Assembly: GCF_002355635.1 (NCBI RefSeq)
Contig: NZ_AP017558.1
Location: forward strand, 2,790,001-2,854,000
Direction: 5' to 3'
Source of the DNA: Halopenitus persicus
GTDB taxonomy: Archaea; Halobacteriota; Halobacteria; Halobacteriales; Haloferacaceae
DNA: 64,000 nucleotides
Shown here piece after piece: positions 23,516 through 32,790 of this stretch; position 1 is the first letter of the stretch; the number at the start of each line of letters is the position of its first letter. The position numbers and the translations under genes were made by a program. The notes beneath the pieces are model-generated. The model was not told the DNA's origin. It ran no database searches and worked only from the letters and a program-made list of their open reading frames with translations.

Positions 23516-23710
23516 TCAGAGACGGGTGAGGTTCGTCGCCCGCGGCCCTTTTTCAGCTTCCTCGATCTCGAATTCGACTTCCTGTCCCTCTTCGAGGTCC
23601 GGGCCGCCGACGTCCTCCATGTGGAAGAAAACGTCCTCGTCCGCGTCCTCGCTCTCGATGAATCCGTAGCCTCCGGTGTCGTTGAAGAAGGCCACTGTAC
23701 CTGTCGCCAT
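23516..23710 (-). CDS. cspA: Cold-shock domain protein
   Basis: A 64-residue cold-shock OB fold. GTVAFFNDTGGYGFIESEDA has RNP1-like GYGFI, and DEDVFFHMEDVGG has RNP2-like VFFHM; GQEVEFEIEEAEKGPRATNL follows. It binds single-stranded RNA or DNA. The start at 23710 is preferred over an upstream ATG because it gives the standard Csp N-terminus. A TATA-like TTTATTTG lies about 27 nt upstream on the minus strand, fitting a leaderless start. Confidence 0.93.
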   Translation of the reverse strand: MATGTVAFFNDTGGYGFIESEDADEDVFFHMEDVGGPDLEEGQEVEFEIEEAEKGPRATNLTRL

Positions 23711-23783
23711 CGCGTTCGCATAGACGCACAACCGGCAAATAAACGTTTGGGACACGAACCCGCTGTGTGGAACGCGAGCCGCC

Positions 23784-25256
23784 TCACACGCTCTCGACGG
23801 CGGTCCGAACGACCGATCGGGCCTCCGCGACGAGCGCGTCGACGTCGTCGCTTTCGGCGTACAGCCGGACGTAGGGCTCGGTTCCGGACGGACGGACGAG
23901 CACCCAGGAGGCGTCGGGGAACTCCAGGCGGACGCCGTGGGCGGTGGAGACGTCCGCCTCCGGGAACGCCTCCGGCAGGGCGGTCTCGAGACGGGACATC
24001 GTCGACGCCTTCCGCTCGTCCGGACAGTCGACGTTCACCTTCCGGTAGGGGCGTTCGGTCACGGGCGCACGAAGCGCGTCGAGCCCCTCCGCGGCGACGA
24101 GCCGGGCGAGCACCGCCGCCGAGCAGACCCCGTCGATCCACCCGCCGAACCGGGTGTGGGTGTGCTTCCACGGCTCCGCGGCGAAGGCGACCTCAGTGTC
24201 GTCGATTTCGTCCCGGTCGGTTGCCTCGCGGTCGGCGGCCGTTCGCTCGGCAGCCTCGCGCACCGCGGCGATCCCCTCGTGGAGCGCGCCGAGGCGGACG
24301 CGCTCGACGCGCCCGCCGGCCTCTCGAACGCGCTCGTCGATCCGGCCGGAGGCGTTCGGCGTCGTCACCACGACTGGATCCGCGGCCTCGCTGGTGCGCG
24401 TGTACCGCTCGGCGAGGATCGCGAGGACGGTGTCCTCGTGGACGATCGCCCCGTCGGCATCGACGATCACGATCCGGTCGGCGTCCCCGTCGTGTCCGAT
24501 CCCGAACGCGAATCCGCCGTCTACGTCCGGGCGACCGGGGTCCTCGACACCCTGGTTGGCGTCGGCGACGAACGCGCGGAGGTCGGACAGCGTCTCGGGC
24601 GTCGGCTTGCTCCCGCGGCCGGGGAAGTGCCCGTCGACGTTCCCGTTGAGCGTGACGACCTCGGCGCCGAGATCGGCGAGCACGGCCGGCGTCGCCAGCG
24701 AGGCCATCCCGTTCCCGCAGTCGACAGCGATCCGAAGCCCGTCGAGCGGCGCGCCGAACTGCCGAGCGTAGGCGGCGACGGCCTCGCGGTACTCCGCGAG
24801 CACGGCGACCGATTCCGGATCGGTCCAGCGGTCCCAGTCGGCCGATCCGACGCCGTCGGCGACGCGGGTTCCCACCGCGTCCTCCGCGTCGCGGTCGAAC
24901 TCGACGCCGTCCCGAAAGAGCTTGATCCCGTTGTCGTGTGGCGGGTTGTGGGACGCCGTCACGGCGATCCCGTACCGGCCCCGGGAGGCGAACGCGAGCG
25001 CCGGCGTCGGGAGCATCCCGGCGCGCCGAATCCGCGCGCCGCCGGCGGCGGCACCGGCAGCGATCGCGTCGGCGAGCGCCGGACCCGTCACGCGACCGTC
25101 ACGAGCCACCACGATCTCCGGCGTCAGCGTTCCCTCGGCGGCCAGTGCGTCGTCCGCGATCGCGTCGGCGACCGCGCCGCCGACCGCGAGCGCGAGTTCG
25201 GGCGTGACGTGCGAATCGACGTCGCCGCGGATCCCCGCGGTTCCGAACAGGTCCAT
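23784..25256 (-). CDS. Phosphoglucosamine/phosphomannomutase family enzyme
   Basis: A 490-residue phosphohexomutase. It has N-terminal MDLFGTAGIRGDVDSHVTPE, the phosphoserine loop in GIAVTASHNPPHDNGIK, the metal-binding loop GIGHDGDADRIVIVDADG, the sugar loop near FAAEPWKHTHTRFGGW and the phosphate loop VRPSGTEPYVR. It interconverts hexose (or hexosamine) 1- and 6-phosphates for glycan or glycolipid synthesis; the exact sugar cannot be told. It is divergent from acylphosphatase over a shared palindromic TATA box. Confidence 0.88.
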   Translation of the reverse strand: MDLFGTAGIRGDVDSHVTPELALAVGGAVADAIADDALAAEGTLTPEIVVARDGRVTGPALADAIAAGAAAGGARIRRAGMLPTPALAFASRGRYGIAVTASHNPPHDNGIKLFRDGVEFDRDAEDAVGTRVADGVGSADWDRWTDPESVAVLAEYREAVAAYARQFGAPLDGLRIAVDCGNGMASLATPAVLADLGAEVVTLNGNVDGHFPGRGSKPTPETLSDLRAFVADANQGVEDPGRPDVDGGFAFGIGHDGDADRIVIVDADGAIVHEDTVLAILAERYTRTSEAADPVVVTTPNASGRIDERVREAGGRVERVRLGALHEGIAAVREAAERTAADREATDRDEIDDTEVAFAAEPWKHTHTRFGGWIDGVCSAAVLARLVAAEGLDALRAPVTERPYRKVNVDCPDERKASTMSRLETALPEAFPEADVSTAHGVRLEFPDASWVLVRPSGTEPYVRLYAESDDVDALVAEARSVVRTAVESV

Positions 25257-25276
25257 ACCGGGGTTTCACGGCGCCA

Positions 25277-25284
25277 CTTATAAG
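25277..25284. promoter_or_regulatory. Palindromic TATA box shared by divergent genes
   Basis: CTTATAAG is a perfect palindrome. It is centred about 28 nt before the acylphosphatase ATG (25309) and about 24 nt before the mutase ATG (25256, minus strand), so one box could direct two leaderless transcripts. Confidence 0.6.
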
Positions 25285-25308
25285 ACTCCGCTGGTCGTCG
25301 CTCCGACG

Positions 25309-25602
25309 ATGACCGAGCGAAGCGACGACGACCGCGTTCGCGCGCACGTCCACGTCTCCGGCCACGTGCAGGGCGTCTACTACCGCGCGACCACCAGGGA
25401 TACCGCACGCGAGCACGGGGTCGACGGGTGGGTGAAGAACCTGCCTGACGGGCGCGTCGAAGCCGTCTTCGAAGGACCCCGATCGGCCGTCGAGTCGATG
25501 ATCGAGTGGTGTCACGAGGGCAGCCCGCGCGCGACCGTCGAGGACGTCGCCGTCACGTACGAGGATCCGGCCGGGATCGAGGGGTTCGAGATCCGACGGT
25601 AG
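25309..25602 (+). CDS. acyP: Acylphosphatase
   Basis: A 97-residue acylphosphatase that hydrolyses carboxyl-phosphate bonds such as those of acetyl or carbamoyl phosphate. The phosphate cradle is GHVQGVYYRATTRDTAREHG, with its Arg, and the catalytic Asn is in GWVKNLPDGRVEAVFEG. The ATG at 25309 lies at the expected distance from the TATA at 25277. The N-terminus is acidic and about six residues longer than usual. Confidence 0.92.
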   Translation: MTERSDDDRVRAHVHVSGHVQGVYYRATTRDTAREHGVDGWVKNLPDGRVEAVFEGPRSAVESMIEWCHEGSPRATVEDVAVTYEDPAGIEGFEIRR

Positions 25603-25666
25603 TCGCCGATCCGCGACCGACGGCCGGCGTGAGTCGGTTCCGCTGATGGTAGCCGTCCCGCTACGA

Positions 25667-28600
25667 TTACTCCCAGAACGACTGCGTCCGAGCGTACTCG
25701 CGCTCCTGTTTCAGGATGTCGCGGTAGAACTCGTCCTCGTCCTCGCGGAGCTTCGAGATGATCCGGGCGGCGTTGTGCGGTCCGACGCCGCGGGCGGCCA
25801 TCGCGATTACGGCTCGCTTGCCGTGGCTCTGTACCAGGCTCGCGGACCGGTAGGCGCGCTCGGTGAGTCGCTCCTGCTCGTCGTCCTTCTCGTCCGCCCG
25901 GACCGCGGCGACGGTTTCTTCATCCCACGGGTTGAGTGCGGCGACGCGGGTCGACCCGCACTCGGGACAGCTCGGCTGGTCCCGGATCCGCCTGACCGGC
26001 GTCCGTCGGGTCCAGTTCCGGCAGTGGAGACAACACAGGAGCATTCGGTCGTCCCGAATGCGCTCGCGGACCGTCTCGATGACGTCGGCGTCGGCGTTCT
26101 CGGGCACGAGGAACTCCCGCCCGGAGGACTCCCCGGCCGAGCCGATCGGGGTCCGTTCCCGCGCCGCGACGAGTTCGATCTCGCCGTCCCGAATCCGGTC
26201 GAGGGTGGTCGCGGCCCCCTCGACGTCGAGGTCCTGGTGGAACACCTCGCGGACCGCCTCCTCGTAGACGGGCGTCCCCTCGAGAGCTGCCAAGAGACGA
26301 CCGCCGCCGAACCGGCCGGAGCCCTCCTGATATCGCTTGACGGTGCCGAACTTCGCCGCGACCTGCGCGAGGGTGAACGCCAGCGTGTCGGCGTTCTTCA
26401 GCGCGAGCTCGAGGTACGACGCCAGGTGGTCCGGGTCGGTCTCCTCGAGGATCTCGATCACCGTTCCGGGATCGATCGACGAGGGAACCTCCAGCTCGAT
26501 CCGGTAGGGGTCGACGTCCATCCCGACCGAGGAGCCGGTCCGCTGGCCGATCAGCGCCGAGAGGAGCCGCGCGAGCGTCTCGTTTATCCGGTGGCCGAAC
26601 GCCGCGTTGACGACGACCGAGCGACCGAGCCCCTCGACGACGATCCGGTCGTCCGTCGGGACCGGATCGTCGGCCTCGACGTGGTCGACGATCGGCTCGA
26701 GTGCGTCCAGGATCGTCGACTCGCCGGCCGGGTACCGTTCCGACAAGCCCCGTGCCACGGCCGCCGGGGGCGCGCCGTTCGCGAGCCGGTTCGCGGCCTC
26801 GGCGCGGATCCGGCCGACCTCGGCCGCCACCGGCTTCGGGACGGGGATCTCGGAGCCGACCCAGGCGGGAACCTCCCCGCCGGGATCCTCGATCGGCGAG
26901 ACGTTGACGCGCTCCTCCTCCTCGTCGACGTCGGTGATCCGCCACATCTCGCCGCGCTGGATGAACGTCTCCCCTGGCCCGGCGAAATCCAGCACGAACC
27001 GCTCGTCGAGGGTTCCGATCTGCCGCCGCGAGGAGAGGTCGTACACCTCGAAGGTCGCCTCGTCGGGGATCATCGAGAGGTTCGCGTAGAAGTACTGCCA
27101 GGAGCCGCCGGACTTCTCGATCGCGTCCGTCTCCTCCTCGAGCCAGAGGACGCGGTTCCCGTCGAGCTCGCGGACCACCGCCCGGAACGTCGCCTCGTCC
27201 AGCTCCCGAAACGGATACGCGCTCGTGACGATCCGGTAGGCCCGCCGGGCGTGGACCTCGCCGAGGTCCATCACGATCCCGACGACCTGGTTGGCGACCG
27301 TGTCGAGGCTCCCGTACTGGATGTTCGCGGGTTCGACCGCGCCGACGGAGCCGCGGCGGGCGATCGCCAGCGCCTCGAGGGCGTCGTCGGCGTCGCTCGT
27401 CACGACCGTGCCCCGCGAGACCCGGTCGCTCCGGTGGCCGGCGCGGCCGACGCGCTGGAGCAGCCGGGCCACCTCGCGGGGACTCCCGTACTGGACCACG
27501 TGGTCGACGCGCCCGACGTCGATCCCCAGCTCCATCGAGGAGGTGCAGATCAGCGCGTCGATGTCGCCCGCCTTGAACCGGTCCTCGACGTCGACCCGGA
27601 CGTCGCTCGAGAGCGATCCGTGGTGGACCTCGACCGAGACGTCGGTCGCCGATCCGCCGTCGGTCCCGGTTCCGTTTCCATCGCCGTCCGACGCTGACAG
27701 CGCCTTGAATCGAGACCCGAGCGCCTCCGCCGTCTGTCGAGTGTTGACGAAGACCAACGTGGACCGGTTCGCCGCCACGACGTCACGGATCGCTCGAACG
27801 TGGCTCGCGATCTCCTCGGTCGTCGCCAACGCGCCGGCGAGGCGCTCGTCCTCCGCGGTGATCTCCGGGCTGACGACCTCGAAGTCGACGCGCGTCCCGG
27901 CCTCGACCTCGACGACCGCGAACTCCCGGTCGCCGGTCCGGTTCGGATCACGGGTCCCGCAGCCGACGAGGAACCGGCCCACCTCCTCGGGAGATCCGAC
28001 CGTCGCCGAGAGGCCGATCCGCTGTACCGGTCCCGCGAGCGCCCGGAGGCGCTCGAGCCCGATGGTGAGCTGGGCGCCGCGCTTGGCCGAGGCGAGCTCG
28101 TGGACCTCGTCGACGACCACGTGCCCCACGTCCGCGAGCGCCTGGCGCATCTTCGATCCGGTGAGGATCGCCTGAAGGCTCTCCGGCGTCGTGATGAGCA
28201 CGTCCGGCGGGTCGTCGGCCTGTTTCGACCGTTCATACTGGGTCGTGTCACCGTGCCGGACGGCGATCTCGAGGCCGAGCGCCTCGCCCCACCACTCCAG
28301 CCGGTCCATCATGTCGCGGTTGAGCGCCCGCAGCGGCGTGATGTACAGCGCCGCGATCCCCTCCGTCGCCCCGTCGTCGCCGACCGTCCCATCGCCGGCT
28401 GCCTCGTCCGCGCTCGCAGCGCGATCGCGAACGATCCGGTCGAAGACCGGCAACATCGCCGTCTCGGTCTTTCCGGTTCCGGTGGGCGCGAGCACGAGCG
28501 CGTTCCGCCCCGCCGCGATCGGCGGGATCGCCTTCCGCTGCGGCTCGGTGGGCTTGGTGAATCCTCGATCCGAGAGCGCCTCTCGGACCGCGGGGCCGAG

Positions 28601-28747
28601 CCGAGCGAACGCGTCCAGTCCCTCGCCGTCGGCGTCCCGAACCGCGTCGGCGTTCGAATCGGCATCGCCGTCCCGAACCGCGTCGACGTCGTCACCGGAA
28701 TCGGCGTCGACACCCTGCGCACCGCCGGACAACGAGGGATCGGACAT
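25667..28747 (-). CDS. lhr: Lhr-type DEXH helicase
   Basis: A 1026-residue superfamily 2 helicase. It has a disordered acidic N-terminus (1-45), RecA domain 1 with LAPTGTGKTETAMLPVF (Walker A) and VVVDEVHELASAKRG (DEVH box), RecA domain 2 with ELGIDVGRVDHVVQYGSP and LLQRVGRAGHR, then winged-helix and Lhr-core domains. Near residue 960 is CCLHCRNWTRRTP...CPECG, a likely zinc knuckle. Lhr proteins are 3'-5' DNA or RNA-DNA helicases linked to repair. It follows the rpa1-rpap-rpe genes on the same strand after 80 nt, consistent with a repair unit. Confidence 0.9.
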   Translation of the reverse strand: MSDPSLSGGAQGVDADSGDDVDAVRDGDADSNADAVRDADGEGLDAFARLGPAVREALSDRGFTKPTEPQRKAIPPIAAGRNALVLAPTGTGKTETAMLPVFDRIVRDRAASADEAAGDGTVGDDGATEGIAALYITPLRALNRDMMDRLEWWGEALGLEIAVRHGDTTQYERSKQADDPPDVLITTPESLQAILTGSKMRQALADVGHVVVDEVHELASAKRGAQLTIGLERLRALAGPVQRIGLSATVGSPEEVGRFLVGCGTRDPNRTGDREFAVVEVEAGTRVDFEVVSPEITAEDERLAGALATTEEIASHVRAIRDVVAANRSTLVFVNTRQTAEALGSRFKALSASDGDGNGTGTDGGSATDVSVEVHHGSLSSDVRVDVEDRFKAGDIDALICTSSMELGIDVGRVDHVVQYGSPREVARLLQRVGRAGHRSDRVSRGTVVTSDADDALEALAIARRGSVGAVEPANIQYGSLDTVANQVVGIVMDLGEVHARRAYRIVTSAYPFRELDEATFRAVVRELDGNRVLWLEEETDAIEKSGGSWQYFYANLSMIPDEATFEVYDLSSRRQIGTLDERFVLDFAGPGETFIQRGEMWRITDVDEEEERVNVSPIEDPGGEVPAWVGSEIPVPKPVAAEVGRIRAEAANRLANGAPPAAVARGLSERYPAGESTILDALEPIVDHVEADDPVPTDDRIVVEGLGRSVVVNAAFGHRINETLARLLSALIGQRTGSSVGMDVDPYRIELEVPSSIDPGTVIEILEETDPDHLASYLELALKNADTLAFTLAQVAAKFGTVKRYQEGSGRFGGGRLLAALEGTPVYEEAVREVFHQDLDVEGAATTLDRIRDGEIELVAARERTPIGSAGESSGREFLVPENADADVIETVRERIRDDRMLLCCLHCRNWTRRTPVRRIRDQPSCPECGSTRVAALNPWDEETVAAVRADEKDDEQERLTERAYRSASLVQSHGKRAVIAMAARGVGPHNAARIISKLREDEDEFYRDILKQEREYARTQSFWE

Positions 28748-28827
28748 CGGCCGAGTTACGGGATCGATCCGATTAAACGCGTCGCACGGTCCCTACAGTT
28801 CGGCCGTCGAGGCGTCCCCAATGGCCG

Positions 28828-29616
28828 CTAGACGTCCCGGTACGGGCCGAGGCGCGTTCCGTCGAGGAGGTACGCCTCCGCCGACGCGATCGCCGTCGGG
28901 AGGAACGGCGAGAGGAACTCGTTCCCTGCGACGTTCACCCAGGTCCCGCCCGACCGGTCGTTGAACGCGGGGAAGACGACGACGTCGGGGTCGGTCCCGG
29001 CAGCGTCGACGGCGGTCGCCTCCAATTCGTCGACGAATGCCTCGGGGTGGAGCGACCCGCGGAGCCACACGCGCTCGATCCGGCTTCCGCCGACCGCATC
29101 CGAGAGCCGAACCTGCGGATGCTCGTGACCCAGACACACGACGTCGGCCGCGAGCACGTCGGGGTCGGGCCAGGTGTGGCCGTGGACGACCCCGACCGAC
29201 GTGCTCGCCGGCCCGCCCTCGGATCCGATCCGGCCGCCGGCCGGCGGCAGCACGTCCAGTCGATCCGCGAACGCCGCCGCGACGCCGGCGTCGTGGTTGC
29301 CGGTCACGAGCGTCATCGGCACGCGGTCGGTCACGGCCGCGATCAGGTCGGCGATCTCCTTCCGTTCGGGACCCTCCGGCTCGGGGATCCGGTGGGCGAG
29401 GTCGCCGAGGACGACCAGCCGGTCGGCGTCCGTCCGGTCGAGCAGCGACAGAACGTGCTCGCGGCGCGTCTCCGCGGCGCTGTCCAGTTCGACGCCGAGC
29501 TCGTACCGGAGCCCGACCTCGATCCCCGCGTGGTAGTCGGCGATCAACAGCGCGCGTTCGTCGGGGAGGTCGGCAACGGCCGCGGGCTCGTTCACGACCG
29601 GCTCGACGACGGCCAC
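28828..29616 (-). CDS. rpe: Metallophosphoesterase of the RPA operon (Rpe)
   Basis: A 262-residue calcineurin-like phosphoesterase (COG1407 type). Metal-binding motifs in order are LLIADYHAG (D-H), LVVLGDLAH (GD), TLVTGNHDAGVA (GNHD), VVHGHTWPD and CLGHEHPQV. The start is GTG, 3 nt after the end of the RPA-associated gene. In haloarchaea the rpa1-rpap-rpe order is conserved, but the substrate is unknown; a nuclease or nucleotide-processing role in repair is a reasonable inference. The bacterial PdeM relatives also occur with Lhr. Confidence 0.88.
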   Translation of the reverse strand: MAVVEPVVNEPAAVADLPDERALLIADYHAGIEVGLRYELGVELDSAAETRREHVLSLLDRTDADRLVVLGDLAHRIPEPEGPERKEIADLIAAVTDRVPMTLVTGNHDAGVAAAFADRLDVLPPAGGRIGSEGGPASTSVGVVHGHTWPDPDVLAADVVCLGHEHPQVRLSDAVGGSRIERVWLRGSLHPEAFVDELEATAVDAAGTDPDVVVFPAFNDRSGGTWVNVAGNEFLSPFLPTAIASAEAYLLDGTRLGPYRDV

Positions 29617-29619
29617 GGT

Positions 29620-31251
29620 TCAGATGGCCTTCAGCCGGTCGTCGCTCGGCTCGTAGCACTTGCCGCTCATCAGCGCGTCGTCGATCGCGTCGGCGACCGC
29701 ATCGGGATCCGCGCCGAGCTCCTCGACGACCGCGTCGATGACCGCCTGACGGGCCGCCCCGTCGCCGTCGTCGAGATCGTCCATCGCTTCGATCGCCGCG
29801 CCGGTGAGGTCGAGATCCGCGTCGGCGGTCGGTGCGTCCGACTCCCCATCGCCGGCTGCGTCGTCACCGCCCGTGGCCGCGTCGCTTCCCAAGTCGGCAG
29901 TCGTGTCGCCCTTCGACCCGCCGGTGTCGGTGGACCCGACCGGCTCGCCGAGGTCGACGTCCGACGCCGTCTCCGATCCGGCACCGTCGTCGGACGCCGC
30001 AGCGCCGGCGCCGTCGTCCGCAGCCAGGTCGTCGGCGCTCGGAACGTCGATGTCCGCCGATCCCGGGTCGTCGACCTCCGTTCCGGTCGAGAAGTCGGTG
30101 CCGAACTCGTCCTCGATTTCCGCCCGCTCCTCCTCGTCCAGCTCGTACATTCCGTCGGGGTCAGTCGGATCGGCGTCCGCCGATTCCACGTCCGTCGACT
30201 CGGCGTCGGAGTCCTCGACCGTGCCCGTCGTCTCGTCCGCAGCACCCCCCTCCGCATCGAAGTCCCCGAGTCGGTCGGCGGCCTCGTTCGCGTCGGGGGT
30301 GTCGTCCGTGGTCGCAACCGATTCGGTCGCGCGCTCGTCGGCGTCGGTCCCGTCGTCCGACGACGGCTCCGTCACTGGCTCGGCAGCGGTGCCCTCGTCG
30401 TCGCCGGCTGGTGCGTCAGTCTCCACGCGTTCGTCGCCGGTTGGTGCGTCAGTCTCCACGCGTTCGTCGTCCTCCGCGCCGCTCGCTGCGGCCTCGTGGA
30501 CGGCGGTCGCGTCGATCGAGACGTCCGTTTCGGGAAGCGGCCCCACGTCGGCCGGACCGCCCCCGTCCGGCGCGATCTCCGGGACGCGAACGTCGTCGCG
30601 CTCGCCGGCGATCAGCTCGAGCGCGTCGATCGCCATCCGGCGAGTCGCCTCGAGGTACGCCCGGGAGGTGCCGTAGTGGTCGATCGCCCGTGGGATCCCC
30701 TCGGCTAGGGCGGTCGGGGCGCCGCCCGCCTCGAGGGCCGTTCGCAGGTCCTCGCCGCGGAGGTCCGACACGAGCGCCGCGTCGAACGTCGCCAGCCGGT
30801 CGAGCGTGGTTTCGGCCGCTCGAACGACCCAGCGGTCGCGGGTGTCGGCGTCGACCTCGTTGAGGCTCTCGGGACGGACCGAGGTGAACACGCGGTCGGA
30901 GTCCTCCGGCTGGAAGGTCCGCGCCTTTCCGGTCAGGGCGACGAACGTCGGCGGGTCGGCGCGCTCAAGGAACGCCTGCTCGTCCGGCTGGTACTGGCCG
31001 GCGTAGGTGACGAACGCGCCGGAGGGGTCGACGACCCGCCCGCGGCGCGTCTCCTCGTTGACGCGCTCGACCTCGGTCAGGACGCCGACGGCGAACAGGC
31101 GGTTGACCCGCGCGCCCAGCGGCGTGAGAACGTAGTTCGGGGCGCGCTCCTCGTCGCTCTCGGAGTAGGATAGCGTCGCGTCGTCGAACTCGCTCGCGAA
31201 GAGCCGGTACGCGACCTCGCGCGTGCCGGGACCCGAATCCGAGCCGCTCAT
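29620..31251 (-). CDS. rpap1: RPA-associated protein (Rpap)
   Basis: A 543-residue protein. The N-terminal OB-fold-like part (1-150) has APNYVLTPLGARVNRLFAVG, GRVVDPSGAFVTYAGQYQPD and ALTGKARTF. A helical segment (160-220) follows. The long acidic low-complexity middle (230-450) has an 11-residue direct repeat DERVETDAPTG. A short C-terminal helical region has ARQAVIDAVVEELGADPDAV. Rpap proteins bind RPA. Its ATG overlaps the rpa1 stop by 4 nt (31248-31251), so the two are coupled. The tail is likely a flexible tether. Confidence 0.87.
   Translation of the reverse strand: MSGSDSGPGTREVAYRLFASEFDDATLSYSESDEERAPNYVLTPLGARVNRLFAVGVLTEVERVNEETRRGRVVDPSGAFVTYAGQYQPDEQAFLERADPPTFVALTGKARTFQPEDSDRVFTSVRPESLNEVDADTRDRWVVRAAETTLDRLATFDAALVSDLRGEDLRTALEAGGAPTALAEGIPRAIDHYGTSRAYLEATRRMAIDALELIAGERDDVRVPEIAPDGGGPADVGPLPETDVSIDATAVHEAAASGAEDDERVETDAPTGDERVETDAPAGDDEGTAAEPVTEPSSDDGTDADERATESVATTDDTPDANEAADRLGDFDAEGGAADETTGTVEDSDAESTDVESADADPTDPDGMYELDEEERAEIEDEFGTDFSTGTEVDDPGSADIDVPSADDLAADDGAGAAASDDGAGSETASDVDLGEPVGSTDTGGSKGDTTADLGSDAATGGDDAAGDGESDAPTADADLDLTGAAIEAMDDLDDGDGAARQAVIDAVVEELGADPDAVADAIDDALMSGKCYEPSDDRLKAI
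30398..30463 (-). repeat. 33-bp in-frame tandem duplication in rpap1
   Basis: Two adjacent 33-bp units with a single visible base difference encode DERVETDAPTG and DERVETDAPAG in the acidic linker. Confidence 0.9.
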
Positions 31252-32666
31252 CGGTCCACCCCCGTGCTTTCGTCGCGATCCGCCGCCGTGGCGTCCTCCG
31301 AGGCCGTCGCCGTGGCGTCCTCCGAGGCCGTCGCCGTGGTTCCCTCGCGAGCGCTCGCGGTGGCGCTCTCAGGACCCCCGTCGGTCGCGGCCCGCGACCG
31401 GACCGTCGAGAGCACGCCTCGAGCCGTCTCGGCCGGGTCGTCGTCCGCGGCCGCGAACTCCTCCGCGTCGAGGTTCGCGCCGTAGTCGTCCACGGAGAGG
31501 TTCCCCCGGACGCGGAAGGCCCGACCGACGAGTTCGTCGGCGATCGACTCGGCGACGACCGACTTGTCCATCGCGTCGCGGGCTGCCTCGCGGGCGTCCT
31601 CGAGGCCGCCGCCGTAGACGGCCGCGGTCAACTCGGTATCGAGGACCACCGTGGTCGTGGCGGTGCCGTCGTCGAGGATCGCCTTCACCCGGAGGTCGTC
31701 CTCGCCCTCGACGTCGCCGTGGCTCCGGCACTGGCCGCTCTGGAGCACGCGGCCACAGTCGGGGCAGCGCTCGATGAACCCCGAACCGTCGCGCAGGTCG
31801 AGCACGGTGCCGACGACCTCGACGTCGAACATCCCGCCGGTGTCGATGGCGTCGGCGATCGACAGCCGCGGCGCGTCCTCGTTGACGGACACGGGATCGG
31901 GAAGCGGCGTGACCGTCGAGAACTCGGTGAGGTTGATCGAAGGGACCCCGCGGAACTCCCGGACGTACACGTCCTCGATCCGGAGGTCGGCGCCGACCTC
32001 GACCGCCGATCGGGGATCCCAGTCGGTGAAGGGGAGCCGAGCCGTGTCGTCGCCGACGACCCCCTCGAGGATCGGCGTCTCGCCGTCGCGTCCCGAGATC
32101 GTCTTCGAGTCGGCCTCGAGGACGCGAACCTCGATGTTCCGCCCGCGGTCGCCGGGCTCGAGGTCGATCAGGTCCCGGTCCCCGCCGATCGGGGCGTCGA
32201 CCGCGACCGTCTCGTCGGCGATCGCGACCGTCGTCGCGTCGCCGAGGTTGAGCTCCGGCTCGCCCTCCCACTCCCGGACGCCGGCGTTGCCGATCGTCAC
32301 CGAGTCGCCCGGCTCGAACCCGAAGTCCTGCCAGGCGGTGTAGGAGATCGTTCCGGTCCCGTCGGCGATCTCGCCCTCCCGGATCGTGATGTCGTCGCCC
32401 TGGTACCGGATCGTTCGCGTTCCGGTCGTGAGCACGCGGACGGTGACGGTGACGTTGCCGTGATCCGTCGTGATCTCCGCGAGGTCGACGGTCGACGGGG
32501 ACGGCGAGGATCCGCCGCTTCCCCCGCCGTGTTTCCGGCGAACGCTCTGTTTGGCCTCGTCGATCGGCACGCTGTACTCCAGCAGGTTCTCCAGGTCCGC
32601 TTTGACCTCCGCTTTATCAATGCCAAGGGTGGAGGCGAGCTCCTCGGCGTGTGCATCTACGTCCAT
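31248..32666 (-). CDS. rpa1: Replication protein A, multi-OB-fold subunit (Rpa1)
   Basis: A 472-residue single-stranded DNA-binding protein. It has an N-terminal helical segment (EELASTLGIDKAEVKADLEN), then OB folds around TVTVRVLTTGTRTIRYQGDD, RNIEVRVLEADSKTISGRDG and MFDVEVVGTVLDLRDGSGF. The zinc motif is CPDCGRVLQSGQCRSHG. A low-complexity Ala/Thr/Glu tail ends it. It protects ssDNA in replication and repair. The start at 32666 gives the family N-terminus. It heads the rpa1-rpap-rpe unit, and its promoter region is shared with the divergent arfC. Confidence 0.92.
   Translation of the reverse strand: MDVDAHAEELASTLGIDKAEVKADLENLLEYSVPIDEAKQSVRRKHGGGSGGSSPSPSTVDLAEITTDHGNVTVTVRVLTTGTRTIRYQGDDITIREGEIADGTGTISYTAWQDFGFEPGDSVTIGNAGVREWEGEPELNLGDATTVAIADETVAVDAPIGGDRDLIDLEPGDRGRNIEVRVLEADSKTISGRDGETPILEGVVGDDTARLPFTDWDPRSAVEVGADLRIEDVYVREFRGVPSINLTEFSTVTPLPDPVSVNEDAPRLSIADAIDTGGMFDVEVVGTVLDLRDGSGFIERCPDCGRVLQSGQCRSHGDVEGEDDLRVKAILDDGTATTTVVLDTELTAAVYGGGLEDAREAARDAMDKSVVAESIADELVGRAFRVRGNLSVDDYGANLDAEEFAAADDDPAETARGVLSTVRSRAATDGGPESATASAREGTTATASEDATATASEDATAADRDESTGVDR
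31285..31332 (-). repeat. 24-bp in-frame tandem duplication in rpa1 tail
   Basis: GCCGTGGCGTCCTCCGAGGC plus CGTC occurs twice in tandem and encodes ATASEDAT repeats in the C-terminal tail. Confidence 0.9.
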
Positions 32667-32790
32667 CGGAACGGGATTCGGCGCCACCGCACAAAAGGAT
32701 TGCTCGCGGACACGCAGCCGGAGCGGACTCCCCCACTGCCCCCGGCCAGTACACCGAAACGACAATGCCGCCGCGGGAGGATTCAGGGAT

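Noticed and set aside
25646-29741. Long plus-strand frames over the lhr and rpe genes, including one of 683 codons
   Set aside because: They are antisense to well-supported helicase and phosphoesterase genes and have shadow-like Arg/Asp composition.
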